DNA of 64,000 bases. It comes from Chitinibacter sp. FCG-7. GTDB taxonomy: Bacteria > Pseudomonadota > Gammaproteobacteria > Burkholderiales > Chitinibacteraceae. Where the stretch lies: positions 124,001-188,000 of the forward strand of contig NZ_CP157355.1 of the NCBI RefSeq assembly GCF_040047665.1, written 5' to 3'. Made by a program: the position numbers and the translations under genes. Under the pieces are notes generated by a model. The model had not been told where the DNA came from, did no database searches, and saw nothing but the letters and a program-made list of their open reading frames with translations. This document shows, piece after piece, positions 48,403-59,420 of this stretch (position 1 is its first letter; every line of letters starts with the position of its first letter).

Positions 48403-48974
48403 ATGACTAAGACCAAAAGAACAATGCAGGCACTTTCTTACGGCATTAAACAACCATCCGATCTACTCGCGAAGCTGAAGTGGGATGCCGATAAACTAAC
48501 AGAATCACCAAAGCCTTACGATGTATTTAACTTTGTAATACTGCCTCAGTGCTCGCCGAGTGGATTCAGCAGTTTTACCACACGAATGAAGGGTCTCAAT
48601 CCTTTGCATCTCCAAGTAAAAACAAAAAGAGAACATCTTGGCTATTGCCAGAAACTTCATCACAGTGGATTAGCGACACAACTTGCCTCCCTAATCCACA
48701 TCGTGACTTCAAACACCATGTCAACAATGTACTCGAGATATGCAGCCACACCGCAAACGCTAGCAAACACTTTCACTGGCACGATGGAAGGAATATTCAG
48801 GCAATTGGTGCAGATCCAGCGATTGGTAATTGGGATCAGTGGTATTTCACCTCAACAGCGCCCGATCTCTACATTGACTACAAAGGAGAAAACTACGGCC
48901 TTCAACAAATCAAGAGCATCCTTGTGCAGTTCTTTACGGGCCTAATCGCGTACCTTGAGCAACTCAAAACCTAA
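48403..48974 (+). pseudogene. Frameshifted gene of unknown function
   Basis: The ATG frame from 48403 reads MTKTKRTMQALSYGIKQPSD and continues sensibly to DVFNFVI near 48540. It then becomes unlike protein. A second frame takes over at about 48543 with TASVLAEWIQQFYHTNEG and runs to the TAA near 48974, ending VQFFTGLIAYLEQLKT. Restoring one missing base near 48538-48545 joins both parts into a protein of about 190 residues. No family was named with confidence. It is AT-richer than neighbours and lies beside the repeat island, which suggests an acquired and decaying gene; a sequencing error is the alternative. Confidence 0.65.
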
Positions 48975-49138
48975 GTAGTGTGCGCAAATCTTGATTTATG
49001 CGCGCAGAATCGTGCCATAAGTGTCCCTAGCTATTTATTCAAGCAGCTTAGAGCGTAGTCATCTTCAACACTACACCAGTAAAGGCATCACTTCTGGCGC
49101 ATTTTCACCTAACGGCAAAACCACCCACACCAAGTACA

Positions 49139-51046
49139 TTACCCTCGCAACGCCGCATAAATCTTCTCCGCCAGCGCTTCATTAATCCCCTCCACCGCCG
49201 CCAAATCATCGACACTCGCCGCTTTTACGCCTTGCAGCCCACCAAAACGGGCGAGTAGTTTTTGTCGGCGTTTGGGGCCGATGCCTTCGATGTCTTCCAA
49301 TGTGCTGGCGACGCGGGCTTTGGCGCGGCGGGCGCGGTGGCCGGTGATGGCGAAGCGATGTGACTCGTCACGAATTTGTTGTATCAGATGCAGGCCAATG
49401 TGGTCACGTTTAAGCTGAATGGTTTTACCGAGGCGCGGGATGATGAGCTGCTCCAAGCCCGCCTTTCGAGTCTCCCCCTTGGCAACGCCGATAATCCACG
49501 GCTCGTTCAGACCAATCTCTTCCATCACTTCCAGCGCGACACCAAGCTGGCCTTTGCCGCCGTCGATCAAAATGACGTCGGGGATTTTGCTGTCTGCACC
49601 GCCTTCCCCTGCGGCGAGTTTTTCATAGCGGCGAGTTAGCACTTGACGCATCGCGGCGTAGTCGTCACCCGGCGTAATCGGCTCAAAGCCTGCATCACCG
49701 CCCTTTTTCAAACCATCGCCCAGCGAAGTCGTCGTGGCGATATTAAAGCGGCGATATTGCTTGGGCTGCATGTCCTGATTGTCATAGACGACGCACGAGG
49801 CGACGGTGAGCTCGCCCATCGTGTGCGAGATATCAAAGCATTCAATCCGCTGCGTTTCATCGGGCAGGCCCAGCGCTTCAACCAGCGCGGCCAGCCGCCC
49901 GGCTTGCGAGGCTTGCTGCGTTTTGCGCTGGAGTATAGCCAGCTGCGCGTTCTTGGCCGCCATCTCCAGCCATATACGTCGCTCACCGTTTGGATTGCTA
50001 TTGATGATGACGCGCCTGCCCGTCTGCTCGGACAATGACGCCATCAGGATGCTGGCGTTTTCCGGCTCGGGGCTGCAGAAAATCAGCGGCGGTACGGTAC
50101 GCTCCAGATAATGCTGCGCGATAAAGGCGCTGAGCGCTTCAGCGGTGCTGTAATCATCGGCGTGGCTGGGGAAAAGATTTTTGTCGCCCACATGCCGCCC
50201 GCCGCGCACCATCGCCAGATTCACACATAGCACGCCGCCCTCTTCCACACAGGCCAGAATATCGGCGTCGCCATCGCTGCTATTGCTCGACACAAATTGC
50301 TTCTCTTGCACCTTGGCCAGCGCCTGAATCTGATCGCGCACCGCGGCGGCGGCTTCAAATTCCCAGTTGGCTGCGAGCGTTTGCATCCGCGTTTCGAGTT
50401 GCTGCAGCACTTCGTTTTCCTTGCCGGATAAAAACAACATCGCGTTGTTAACGTCGGCGCGGTAATCCTCGGGCGAAATGGCATTAATGCACGGCGCGGA
50501 GCAACGCTTGATCTGATGCAGCAAACAGGCGCGGGAGCGGTTGCTAAACACCGAGTCTTCGCAAGTACGCAGCTGAAATACTTTTTGCAGTAACTGAATA
50601 CTTTCTTTTACGACATAGCCATTCGGAAACGGGCCGAAATAAGTGTGGCGTTTATCGAGCGCGCCGCGATAGTAGGCCAAGCGCGGCGAAGCGTGGCCGG
50701 TGAGTACCAGATAGGGATAGCTTTTGTCGTCGCGGAACAGAATGTTGTAGCGCGGCGATAGTGCCTTGATCAGATTGTTTTCCAGCACCAGCGCTTCGGC
50801 TTCGGAGCGCACCACGGTGGTTTCCAGCGTCGCCACCTGCGCGAGCATCAAGCGAATGCGCGGGCTGTGGTCGTTTTTATTGAAATACGAGCCAACGCGC
50901 TTTTTCAGGCTGATCGCCTTGCCGACATACAACACCGTACCGTCCGCGCCGATATAGCGATACACACCGGGCAGATCAGGTAGGTTTTTAACTTGCAATA
51001 ACAGGGCTTCGCGTTGCGGGTCGGTGTCGGCTGGATTAGTGGTCAT
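49139..51046 (-). CDS. uvrC: Excinuclease ABC subunit C
   Basis: 635 residues. A GIY-YIG nuclease domain (about 22-100; [20 protein letters not shown]) is followed by a UVR motif region (about 205-240), an RNase H-like endonuclease domain (about 385-540; [32 protein letters not shown]) and C-terminal helix-hairpin-helix motifs ([20 protein letters not shown]). It makes both incisions in nucleotide excision repair. The ATG is at 51046. Confidence 0.98.
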   Translation of the reverse strand: MTTNPADTDPQREALLLQVKNLPDLPGVYRYIGADGTVLYVGKAISLKKRVGSYFNKNDHSPRIRLMLAQVATLETTVVRSEAEALVLENNLIKALSPRYNILFRDDKSYPYLVLTGHASPRLAYYRGALDKRHTYFGPFPNGYVVKESIQLLQKVFQLRTCEDSVFSNRSRACLLHQIKRCSAPCINAISPEDYRADVNNAMLFLSGKENEVLQQLETRMQTLAANWEFEAAAAVRDQIQALAKVQEKQFVSSNSSDGDADILACVEEGGVLCVNLAMVRGGRHVGDKNLFPSHADDYSTAEALSAFIAQHYLERTVPPLIFCSPEPENASILMASLSEQTGRRVIINSNPNGERRIWLEMAAKNAQLAILQRKTQQASQAGRLAALVEALGLPDETQRIECFDISHTMGELTVASCVVYDNQDMQPKQYRRFNIATTTSLGDGLKKGGDAGFEPITPGDDYAAMRQVLTRRYEKLAAGEGGADSKIPDVILIDGGKGQLGVALEVMEEIGLNEPWIIGVAKGETRKAGLEQLIIPRLGKTIQLKRDHIGLHLIQQIRDESHRFAITGHRARRAKARVASTLEDIEGIGPKRRQKLLARFGGLQGVKAASVDDLAAVEGINEALAEKIYAALRG

Positions 51047-51303
51047 TACGGCGTAGGGTAAAGTGGTTCAACCCCGTAATTATGCCTGCGTTTGGCGCGG
51101 AGGCTGTTGACGTTTACTGAGCAGCGCCGATTAGAAAGCAAGTAGGACAGAACGCCGCGGGGAGTTCATCCGGAGGATAGGCCGTCAATCAATGACTGCA
51201 TACTCAGCAATGTTGATCAGCTCCCCCTGCCCTGCGTGACTACCACGATGCATTCGAAGGACTTGTGTAGAAACTCATGCAATCAAGAGAGAGGAGATAA
51301 TCA
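51047..51303. other. Gap upstream of uvrC and before the IS3 element
   Basis: No gene, RNA or clear promoter was recognised in this stretch. It should contain the uvrC promoter, but no good -35/-10 pair stood out by eye. A GAGAGGAG ribosome-site-like word at about 51290 precedes a GTG at 51304. Confidence 0.4.
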
Positions 51304-51433
51304 GTGCGAACTCAAGGTGCCCAAAGTATTAAAACAAAATTTGAACATGCTCGCACGAACCCAATCTGTTGTGGTTCAATGATTTCGGACACCAACTTAG
51401 GTGGTAATCTCGCCACCATTAACGAGGTGTTTC

Positions 51434-52596
<1,163 letters not shown>

Positions 52597-52680
52597 CCAC
52601 AACAATCATCACATCATGTTGCAGTGATCTGCTACCTGATTGGTAATCAGCCTAGAGCAATTACGATGATGTGAGATAAA

Positions 52681-52708
52681 CGGTGGGCTGCACAAGCAAA
52701 GCCCACCG
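52681..52708 (-). terminator. Hairpin downstream of the secreted-protein gene
   Basis: CGGTGGGCT (52681-52689) and AGCCCACCG (52700-52708) form a 9-bp stem with a 10-base loop. On the minus strand it is followed by TTTA. It lies about 85 bases after the stop of the secreted-protein gene and may end its message. Confidence 0.5.
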
Positions 52709-52791
52709 CAATATGATCAGGTAACGATTAGATAAAATGCACTGATCGCCGCTCGATCAGCGCATGCAGCATCGCAGCGTAATCTGTTTGC

Positions 52792-53700
52792 CTAGTCGAT
52801 GCTTTCGCCGTAAGCCTGCCCTTGATAAGTAAAACCGCGAAGGGTGTTGATATTACTCACCCCCCAATCAGCTTTTCCTGTGGAATCTCGCACATCCAGT
52901 TCGTGATACAAAAATTTTGCAGCAATATCCGGATTAATCAGCCAAGCCTGATGATTCCAATAGACTGAGTCCAGCTCTCCATCGCTGCTACCTTGGGTCA
53001 ACACAAGGCAAGTTTGCACGGTGCCAAGTGGAGTTTTGATGGTTTGTAGTCCACCATAACTGTAATTTATTGAGATAGTTTTGGCATTGCCACTTCGGTA
53101 GTACTGGGTAGTAGCAGCCGTCTGAATTGTACCAAATGTAAGAGTTGCAGCATTGTACTTGTTAGCCGGAACAGGACGATAACCATACCAATCGTACTTT
53201 TCATCACTCCAACCCACATAGCCATAGCCGTCAACGAGATAATGATCATAGCCTTTGTCATAAACGGTATTGTCGTGCTTGGTAATGATATAGGGCTCAC
53301 GAATTACATTTAGATCTTTCCATCGATAAGGAGCGCTTTCCTGCTTGATGAGCAGTGTGCCATTGAGTGGATCAGATCCTACACGATGGGTAGTGTATTT
53401 CAGTGCTTTCCCGGCAGGAGCTGGGCGGCCTTGTAGTTGATTCGCGGGCAGGTTAGCAAAACATTCAGCCAGACTATTGGCAACATTCGACGCACTACCC
53501 GGTGCAGTGGTTGGGCTTGCCTCGAGCAGGCTAAAGCGCCCGTCATCTTGCTGTTGCAGCTTCGCCGCATACCAAGTGCCACCAACGTTCACGTGAGGCA
53601 TCTCCAGCATTCCTGTTGCCGGCGCATAACTAGGTTCTGCGGCAAAAACTAGCGGGCTTAATAAACTGGCAGCGAGTAATGAGTGGGTTAGATTGAGCAT
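52792..53700 (-). CDS. Secreted protein of unknown function
   Basis: 302 residues with a signal peptide (about 1-20, ending LVFA). The mature part starts with AEPSYAPATGMLEMPHVNVG and is rich in Tyr, Gly, Asp and Asn, with beta-strand-like stretches (YLVDGYGYVGWSDEKYDWYGY). Only one or two cysteines are seen. No family was recognised. It is probably periplasmic or extracellular. A TATAAA hexamer about 40 bases upstream (53738-53743) may be its -10, with an imperfect TTGTAC at a wide spacing. Confidence 0.7.
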   Translation of the reverse strand: MLNLTHSLLAASLLSPLVFAAEPSYAPATGMLEMPHVNVGGTWYAAKLQQQDDGRFSLLEASPTTAPGSASNVANSLAECFANLPANQLQGRPAPAGKALKYTTHRVGSDPLNGTLLIKQESAPYRWKDLNVIREPYIITKHDNTVYDKGYDHYLVDGYGYVGWSDEKYDWYGYRPVPANKYNAATLTFGTIQTAATTQYYRSGNAKTISINYSYGGLQTIKTPLGTVQTCLVLTQGSSDGELDSVYWNHQAWLINPDIAAKFLYHELDVRDSTGKADWGVSNINTLRGFTYQGQAYGESID

Positions 53701-54009
53701 AACAAACCTTTCAGAACTATTAAATTTTAGCCCGCATTTATACCGTGCTTAAACCGAGTTAGTACAATCAAATAAGATTGAACAATTGATATTGTTGCTT
53801 TTTTATTAACTCGATTGAAAGAACACGCCGTCTAACGACGATTGGCCTGCACAGAATCAGCCTGAGGAAAGCCAAAGCTCATCATGCCTGCGCAAAATCA
53901 AATTTGCCGCAAATCAACACCCTGCCGCTATGCAAAACGGGTTTTCCCGAATGGACAGCTTACAGGCATAAATCGAAGATGGTGTACCGCAAAAATAAAG
54001 GGGCAGGCC
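53701..54009. other. Divergent gap between secreted protein and symporter genes
   Basis: 309 bases, AT-rich in its left half. It holds a possible -10 (TATAAA, minus strand, 53738-53743) for the secreted-protein gene. The frame from ATG 53884 is continuous with the symporter, but residues before the conserved MSQNRDGF start look non-protein. No other feature was recognised. Confidence 0.4.
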
Positions 54010-55365
54010 ATGAGCCAAAACCGTGATGGATTCACTTCGACCTTTGGCGTACTCGTCGCCACCTTGGGCTCGGCCGTTGGGCTGGGCAATATCTGGAAGT
54101 TTCCGTATCTGACTGGCACCAATGGCGGCGCCAGCTTTCTGGTCGTGTATTTGCTGGCGACCTTGCTGGTGGCGCTGCCGGTGATGATTGCCGAAATCAT
54201 GCTGGGCCGCGCTTCGCGTGCCAATGCGGTGACAGCTTTTGAGCAACTGGCGCCCAAAAGCCAGAAATTCTGGACCGTAATCGGCTATATGGGGCTGGTG
54301 TCGGCGGTGCTGATTCTGGCTTTTTATACCGGCGTGGCGGGCTGGGTGTTTGCCTATATTTTCAAATCGATCACCGGCGCGATTCACAGCACCGATCCGG
54401 CCACGGCCAAGGCGGCATTTGGCGAGATGGTGTCCAACCCGACTCAGGCGCTGTTCTGGCAATGGGTGGTGCTGGCCTGGACTGGCGCGATCATTATGAT
54501 GGGCGTGTCCAAAGGCATTGAGGCGGTGGCAAAAAAACTCATGCCACTGCTGTTTTTGCTGCTGGTTTTGCTCTGTATCCGCAGCCTGACTTTGCCCGGC
54601 GCGATGGAAGGCGTGAAGTTTCTGTTTGCGCCGGACTTTAGCAAGATCACCGCGCCGGTGGTGCTGACCGCAGTCGGGCTGGCGTTTTTCAAATTATCCA
54701 TCGGCATGGGCACCATGCTCACTTACGGCAGCTATTTCCGTCAGGAGCAAAACATCCCCGCCACCGCCACGCGCGTCATGCTGGCCGATTTGTCGGTGTC
54801 ACTGCTGGCGGGCCTGGCGATTTTCCCGGCAGTGTTTGCTTTCGGTTTTGAGCCATCAGCGGGCCCGTCGCTGGTGTTTATGACGATACCGGCGGTATTT
54901 GCCAGCATGCCATTTGGCACGGTGTTTATGGCGCTATTCTTTGTGCTGGCCGCGATTGCTGCCACCGGCGCGATTCTGTCGATTCTGGAAGTGCCGGTCG
55001 CGATGATGAGCGAGCGCTTTGGCTTTAGCCGTAAAAAAGCCACGGCCATTTCGGTGGGTGTGATTGGCCTGTTTGGCGTACCCGCGTCGCTGTCGTCATC
55101 GCTAAGTGCCGATATGAAGCTCTTTGGCCTAAACGCATTTGATCTGTTTGATTACATCAGCTCGAATATCCTGATGCCGCTGGGCGGGATTCTAATCTGC
55201 CTGTTCGTCGGCTGGGTGTACGGCCTGCCGCAATTGAAAAAGCAGCTGAGCAATAACGGCACACTGAACAATAGCTTTGTGATCAAAGCGGTGTTTGTAC
55301 TGGTGCGCTATATCACGCCCGTGCTGATTGGCGTAATCATGCTGCGCGGGCTGGGCGTATTCTAA
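54010..55365 (+). CDS. SNF-family sodium-dependent transporter
   Basis: 451 residues from ATG 54010 (MSQNRDGFTSTFGVLVATLG), preceded by AAGGGGCAGG. It belongs to the neurotransmitter:sodium symporter (LeuT) family: GSAVGLGNIWKFPYLTGTNG forms helix 1 with the unwound Na+/substrate site, and about 11 to 12 membrane helices follow. It probably imports an amino acid with sodium; the substrate is not clear. A convergent terminator follows. Confidence 0.93.
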   Translation: MSQNRDGFTSTFGVLVATLGSAVGLGNIWKFPYLTGTNGGASFLVVYLLATLLVALPVMIAEIMLGRASRANAVTAFEQLAPKSQKFWTVIGYMGLVSAVLILAFYTGVAGWVFAYIFKSITGAIHSTDPATAKAAFGEMVSNPTQALFWQWVVLAWTGAIIMMGVSKGIEAVAKKLMPLLFLLLVLLCIRSLTLPGAMEGVKFLFAPDFSKITAPVVLTAVGLAFFKLSIGMGTMLTYGSYFRQEQNIPATATRVMLADLSVSLLAGLAIFPAVFAFGFEPSAGPSLVFMTIPAVFASMPFGTVFMALFFVLAAIAATGAILSILEVPVAMMSERFGFSRKKATAISVGVIGLFGVPASLSSSLSADMKLFGLNAFDLFDYISSNILMPLGGILICLFVGWVYGLPQLKKQLSNNGTLNNSFVIKAVFVLVRYITPVLIGVIMLRGLGVF

Positions 55366-55390
55366 ACAAGCCGCCAGCACCTGCCACAAG

Positions 55391-55432
55391 CTGCAGCGCG
55401 GGTGATTATGCACCCGCTGCAGCGGCTATTTT
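55391..55432. terminator. Bidirectional terminator between symporter and CLC genes
   Basis: CTGCAG (55391-55396) then CGGGTG (55399-55404) pairs with CACCCG then CTGCAG (55411-55422), a 12-bp stem with a two-base bulge. CGGCTATTTT follows on the plus strand. It lies between two convergent genes, as expected for a shared terminator. Confidence 0.6.
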
Positions 55433-56745
55433 CCCTTCATGGATTGCGAGCCCCACTCACCCAGCCGAGTTTTGGCGTGCTCACTGGGGAGTGGCCGGCC
55501 TTTGCCTGAACCCATGCGTTGCGCTTTGTAAATGCCACTATGACCCGAGCACAGGTGCGCCATGGCGCACGCCAGCAAGGCGTAGGGGGCAATGGGTGCG
55601 CCAAACAGCTCGACGGCCATCAGGGTACACGCCAGCGGCGTATTGGTCGCTCCGGCGAAAACGGCGACAAAACCCAAACCAGCCAGCAAGCCGAATGGCA
55701 GATCCAGCAGTGGCGCCAGTACATTGCCCAACGTTGCGCCGATATAAAATAGCGGCGTGACTTCACCGCCTTTAAATCCGGCACCCAGAGAAAAAATGGT
55801 GAAGAATAATTTCAGCGGCGCATCCAGCCAGCTTAGCGGCTGCGCAAAAGCCTCAACAATCACCGGAATACCCAGCCCCAAATAGCGGCCACCGTCCCAG
55901 CCCAGCCAGTGAATGCCGGCAATCAGCAACGCAAAGATACTCCCACCCAGTAATGGCCTGAATGGCGCGTATTTAATACGCTTGAAGCAATTACCCATCC
56001 AGTGTGCACCATCGGCAAAGAGCTTGCCCGCACCGCCAAATACCGCCCCGGCAATCAGCACCATCAGCCCCAGCCATAGCGTAAATTCAGGCACCGCCCC
56101 CACGCTGTAATGGGTATGGCTCACGCCCAGCGCTTGCCCGATCAACTGCACCGTGGCATTGGCGACAAACGCAGCCACCAGACAAGGCAGCAAAGCGTTA
56201 TTGCGCATCAGCCCCAGCGCCAGCACTTCAACACCAAATACCGCACCCGCCAGCGGCGTGCCAAACACCCCGGCAAAGCCCGCGCTAATTCCGGCCATCA
56301 GCAGCACGCGGCGACCATCGGGCTGGCGGCGTGTCAGGCGGCTGAGCTGGTCTGCCAGCGCCCCGCTCATCTGCACGGCGGTACCTTCACGCCCGACCGA
56401 AGCGCCAAATAGATGCGAGATCAGCGTACCCAGCAGCACCAGCGGTGCCATCCGTAGCGGAATAATGGCTTTCGGGTCATGAATTTCGTCGATCAGCAGA
56501 TTATTCCCTGCCTCTACCTGCTGCCCCAGCTTCAGATACAGCCAGCCCACCATAAACCCGGCGGCAGGCAAACCCCAGATCAGTTGCGGATGCGCAACGC
56601 GGGTCTCGGTCACCCAGGCCAATGACCACAAAAAAACAGCCGCCGCGCTGCCGCCCAGCACACCGACGAGCGCAGCCAGCGGCAGCCAGAGCAAAAGGTC
56701 ATGCAAAACCGTGCGGTAATAGGCAGAGGATGAAGTGCAGGACAT
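55426..56745 (-). CDS. CLC-type anion transporter, resembling the fluoride (CLC-F) class
   Basis: 439 residues from ATG 56745 (MSCTSSSAYYRTVLHDLLLW). It has about ten hydrophobic helices and the CLC motif GASVGREGTAVQM, with Glu120 as the gating glutamate. The usual GSGIP anion motif is replaced by EAGNNLLIDEIH (about 78-89). From family knowledge this GNN-type loop marks the CLC-F group that exports fluoride in exchange for protons. That assignment is by memory of the subfamily pattern and needs a tree. No fluoride riboswitch could be seen upstream. Confidence 0.75.
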   Translation of the reverse strand: MSCTSSSAYYRTVLHDLLLWLPLAALVGVLGGSAAAVFLWSLAWVTETRVAHPQLIWGLPAAGFMVGWLYLKLGQQVEAGNNLLIDEIHDPKAIIPLRMAPLVLLGTLISHLFGASVGREGTAVQMSGALADQLSRLTRRQPDGRRVLLMAGISAGFAGVFGTPLAGAVFGVEVLALGLMRNNALLPCLVAAFVANATVQLIGQALGVSHTHYSVGAVPEFTLWLGLMVLIAGAVFGGAGKLFADGAHWMGNCFKRIKYAPFRPLLGGSIFALLIAGIHWLGWDGGRYLGLGIPVIVEAFAQPLSWLDAPLKLFFTIFSLGAGFKGGEVTPLFYIGATLGNVLAPLLDLPFGLLAGLGFVAVFAGATNTPLACTLMAVELFGAPIAPYALLACAMAHLCSGHSGIYKAQRMGSGKGRPLPSEHAKTRLGEWGSQSMKGK

Positions 56746-56868
56746 GGCGCAATCCAAACGGAAAACGCCCATTCTAGCATCGGCCCTAATGCCGGGCTTG
56801 ATGCAGATCGCGGATCACGCGGCGGCAGCACACTAACGCGAGCCACCGGGCTGGGATAGCTGGAGCGC

Positions 56869-57501
56869 TTATTTTTGCGCGGTCGTTACACCATACTGGC
56901 GCAGCTCCGCCGGGCTCAGCTTGAGCGCAGTAAAAACTTGGATCGCCGCATACGCGTCGTTGGCGGCGTACAGGAGTTGATTATCCTGCAATCTGGCGCT
57001 GGCCCAGTTGGACGTGCTCACGCGTTTGGATTTACTGAAACGCTGACGCAAAATCAGCGCAATGGCGCTTTTTGCGCCCAATGTGGCGCTGTAGCCGTGG
57101 AGGCGAAACACCACGTCCAGATCAAAGACGCCAGCGAGCTCAACGCCCAGATTGCGGCGAATATCGGCGCGATCCGATTGCAGGCCAAAGCCGACTTTGA
57201 TCAGGGCGGCATTGGCGAGGAGTTCACCCGCCGCTGCGCGCGCCGCTGCGTTGCTCAGCTGGAAAATATAGCCGCGCTGCAAAGTGGCCAATTGCACCAC
57301 ATGTGGGCCGCTGGGCACTTCACCCACGCGAAACACCGGTTTGGATTCGGTATCAAATCCAACAAAGCTTTGCGCGAGCAAATCATCACAGGCTGCGACC
57401 AGCTCGGCGGCGGTTTGCGGCACCACAATGGCAGATAAATCCAGCCCCGCAAACGGGGGAAACAAGGCGCTTTGCTCTTTACTCGGTGGATAGTGGCGCA
57501 T
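56869..57501 (-). CDS. DEDDy-type 3'-5' exonuclease
   Basis: 210 residues. Exo I is VGFDTES (Asp50, Glu52), exo II VGFGLQSDRADI, and exo III YAANDAYAAIQVF (Tyr and Asp of the DEDDy set). NWASARLQDNQLLYAA is close to the WRN exonuclease-like group. It would remove nucleotides from 3' ends of DNA or RNA; the exact substrate is unknown. It stands alone between the CLC gene and a dispersed repeat. Confidence 0.85.
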   Translation of the reverse strand: MRHYPPSKEQSALFPPFAGLDLSAIVVPQTAAELVAACDDLLAQSFVGFDTESKPVFRVGEVPSGPHVVQLATLQRGYIFQLSNAAARAAAGELLANAALIKVGFGLQSDRADIRRNLGVELAGVFDLDVVFRLHGYSATLGAKSAIALILRQRFSKSKRVSTSNWASARLQDNQLLYAANDAYAAIQVFTALKLSPAELRQYGVTTAQK

Positions 57502-57540
57502 CAGTATCTTCAGTTCAAATCATCAAATCAGCCGCGCAGT

Positions 57541-57624
57541 ATACCTGTGATCATCCGCAGCCAGCACATCAATGGGTATACGGCAGCAGAGCAATACCAG
57601 CAAGCCCTACAGCCATATACCCAA
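57541..57624. repeat. Short dispersed GGGTATA/ATACCC element, copy 5
   Basis: GGGTATACGGCAGCAGAGC at 57574 and CATATACCCAATAG at about 57611-57626 bracket AGCAATACCAGC. It fills most of the gap between the M32 gene end and the exonuclease gene start and shows the same word order as the copies at 1349 and 31956. Confidence 0.5.
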
Positions 57625-57635
57625 TAGCAGTTGAA

Positions 57636-59123
57636 TTACCCCAGATAGCGCGTTTCCAGATGCGCGCGAAAATGGGCGGGATTGAGCGACTCGCCCGTGG
57701 CGCGTTCGATCAGCTCAGCGGTTTCCCAACGACTGGCTTGTGACCAGATATGGGCTTTGAGCCAATCAAAAATCGGTGCTAAATCCCCCGCCGCAATACG
57801 CTGATCCAGATCGGGATGCATTTGGCGGATCGTTGCAAAATACTGCGCGGCGTACATCGCACCCAGCGTATAGCTCGGGAAATAGCCAAAGCTGCCATCG
57901 GTCCAGTGAATATCCTGCAGGCAGCCATTTTTGAAATTGCCACGGGTATCAACGCCCAGATAGGCCTGCATTTTTTCGTCCCACAGCGCGGGAATATCGT
58001 CCGGCTCGATCTCGCCATCAATCAGCGCGCGCTCGATTTCGTAGCGCAAAATCACATGCGCCGGATACGTTAGCTCGTCGGCATCGACGCGGATATAGTC
58101 GGGTTTGACGCGAGTGTAAATTTTGGCCAGGTTCTCGACGCTAAACGCGGCCTGTTCACCCAAGTGTTGGCTCACCAAAGGCTGGATCAGCGCCAAAAAC
58201 GCCGGGCTGCGGCCCAGTTGCATTTCAAATGACAAGCTCTGGCTTTCATGAATCGCCATCGAGCGCGCCCGCCCCACCGGTAAATGCACGGTATCACGCG
58301 GCAGATTTTGCTCATAGCGCGCGTGGCCGGTTTCATGCACGATGCCCATCATGCTTTGCATAAAATCATCCTCGGTGTAGCGCGTGGTGATCCGCACATC
58401 TTCCGGCACGCCGCCGCAAAACGGGTGGTGCGAGACATCAAGGCGACCGGCGTTAAAGTCAAAACCCAGTTTCTCCATCACCGCCAAACCCAGCTCGCGC
58501 TGCGCCGCAATGGCAAACGGGCCTTGTGCGGCGACTACACTTTCTGCCGTCTGCTTGCGCATTGCCTGCTGGATCAAATCGGGCAACCATTGTTTGACAT
58601 CACCAAAAATCCGGTCGAGCTCGGCGCACGTCATGCCCGACTCGTATTTATTCATCAATGACTCATACGGCGATAAACCGCTGTGCTGACTTAAAAGCTG
58701 TGCCTCTTCGCGCGCCAGCCGCACCACTTCGCGGAAATTGGCCAGAAAGCCGTCCCAATCATTATTCGCGCGCTGTGTGCGCCATTCGTGCGAGCAGCGC
58801 GAACCCGCCAAGGTTTTGGCTTCGACCAAACTGGCGGGCAGCAAATTGGCCTGCTCCCATTGGCGGATGATTTCGCGCAAGCTGGCTTGCTCGTCGGCAG
58901 TTAAATCTTCTTGCTTTGCTGCCGCAATTGCTTTCGCCAAGGCCGGATCAGTCAGCGTTTGATGGATCAGCACGCCCAACTCGGCCATCGCCGCCCCACG
59001 CGCGTCATTACCGCCGTCCGGCATCATCGCCGCCTGATCCCAGCCCGCCAGCGCCAGCAGATGTTCAAAACGGTAAATGCGGCCAAAGGTGGCCTGTACG
59101 GTTGAATAGGCAGTTTGCTTCAT
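57636..59123 (-). CDS. M32-family metallocarboxypeptidase
   Basis: 495 residues. The zinc motif HETGH (His263, Glu264, His267) lies in MMGIVHETGHARYEQ. The upstream HHPFCGGVPEDVRITTRY and the downstream HESQSLSFEMQLGRS are characteristic of M32 (thermostable carboxypeptidase 1) enzymes. It releases C-terminal residues from peptides in the cytoplasm. Length and motifs are normal. Confidence 0.95.
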   Translation of the reverse strand: MKQTAYSTVQATFGRIYRFEHLLALAGWDQAAMMPDGGNDARGAAMAELGVLIHQTLTDPALAKAIAAAKQEDLTADEQASLREIIRQWEQANLLPASLVEAKTLAGSRCSHEWRTQRANNDWDGFLANFREVVRLAREEAQLLSQHSGLSPYESLMNKYESGMTCAELDRIFGDVKQWLPDLIQQAMRKQTAESVVAAQGPFAIAAQRELGLAVMEKLGFDFNAGRLDVSHHPFCGGVPEDVRITTRYTEDDFMQSMMGIVHETGHARYEQNLPRDTVHLPVGRARSMAIHESQSLSFEMQLGRSPAFLALIQPLVSQHLGEQAAFSVENLAKIYTRVKPDYIRVDADELTYPAHVILRYEIERALIDGEIEPDDIPALWDEKMQAYLGVDTRGNFKNGCLQDIHWTDGSFGYFPSYTLGAMYAAQYFATIRQMHPDLDQRIAAGDLAPIFDWLKAHIWSQASRWETAELIERATGESLNPAHFRAHLETRYLG

Positions 59124-59349
59124 TGCGGCTCTCAGTTTTTAGCAGAAATTGGCGAAACGCCATCATGCCAGCCTTGGCCGCAAATCCAAAGCGCTGACGC
59201 TGCTAGGCATGCTTCTGCTCACTGAAAGCCACGCAAGATCAGCGCCGCCACAATCTGAAGGCAGCCCTGCACAATCTTTCACTATAATTTCGTCAATTTT
59301 TGCAAAAAACACGCAGCATCGTCATATTCTCTATACCGCCCATCGGGTT

Positions 59350-59378
59350 TTGACATAATATGACTGGACATTTTATGT
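59350..59378 (+). promoter_or_regulatory. Candidate promoter of the PspA-flotillin operon
   Basis: TTGACA at 59350-59355 and, 17 bases later, TTATGT (59373-59378), a poor -10. An alternative perfect TATAAT stands at 59283-59288 but lacks a -35. The 297-base gap 59124-59420 otherwise shows no gene. No sigma-54 site with the right GG-N10-GC spacing was found. Confidence 0.25.
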
Positions 59379-59420
59379 CCATCATCCATGATGACGCTAA
59401 CACTAGAAGGAGCAATCGCA

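Noticed and set aside
56746..56868. Fluoride riboswitch upstream of the CLC gene
   Set aside because: None of the conserved loop words of the crcB motif could be found by eye.
59205..59230. Sigma-54 promoter for the PspA-like operon
   Set aside because: GGCATGCTTCTGC resembles the consensus, but the GG to GC spacing is one base short and the upstream T is missing.
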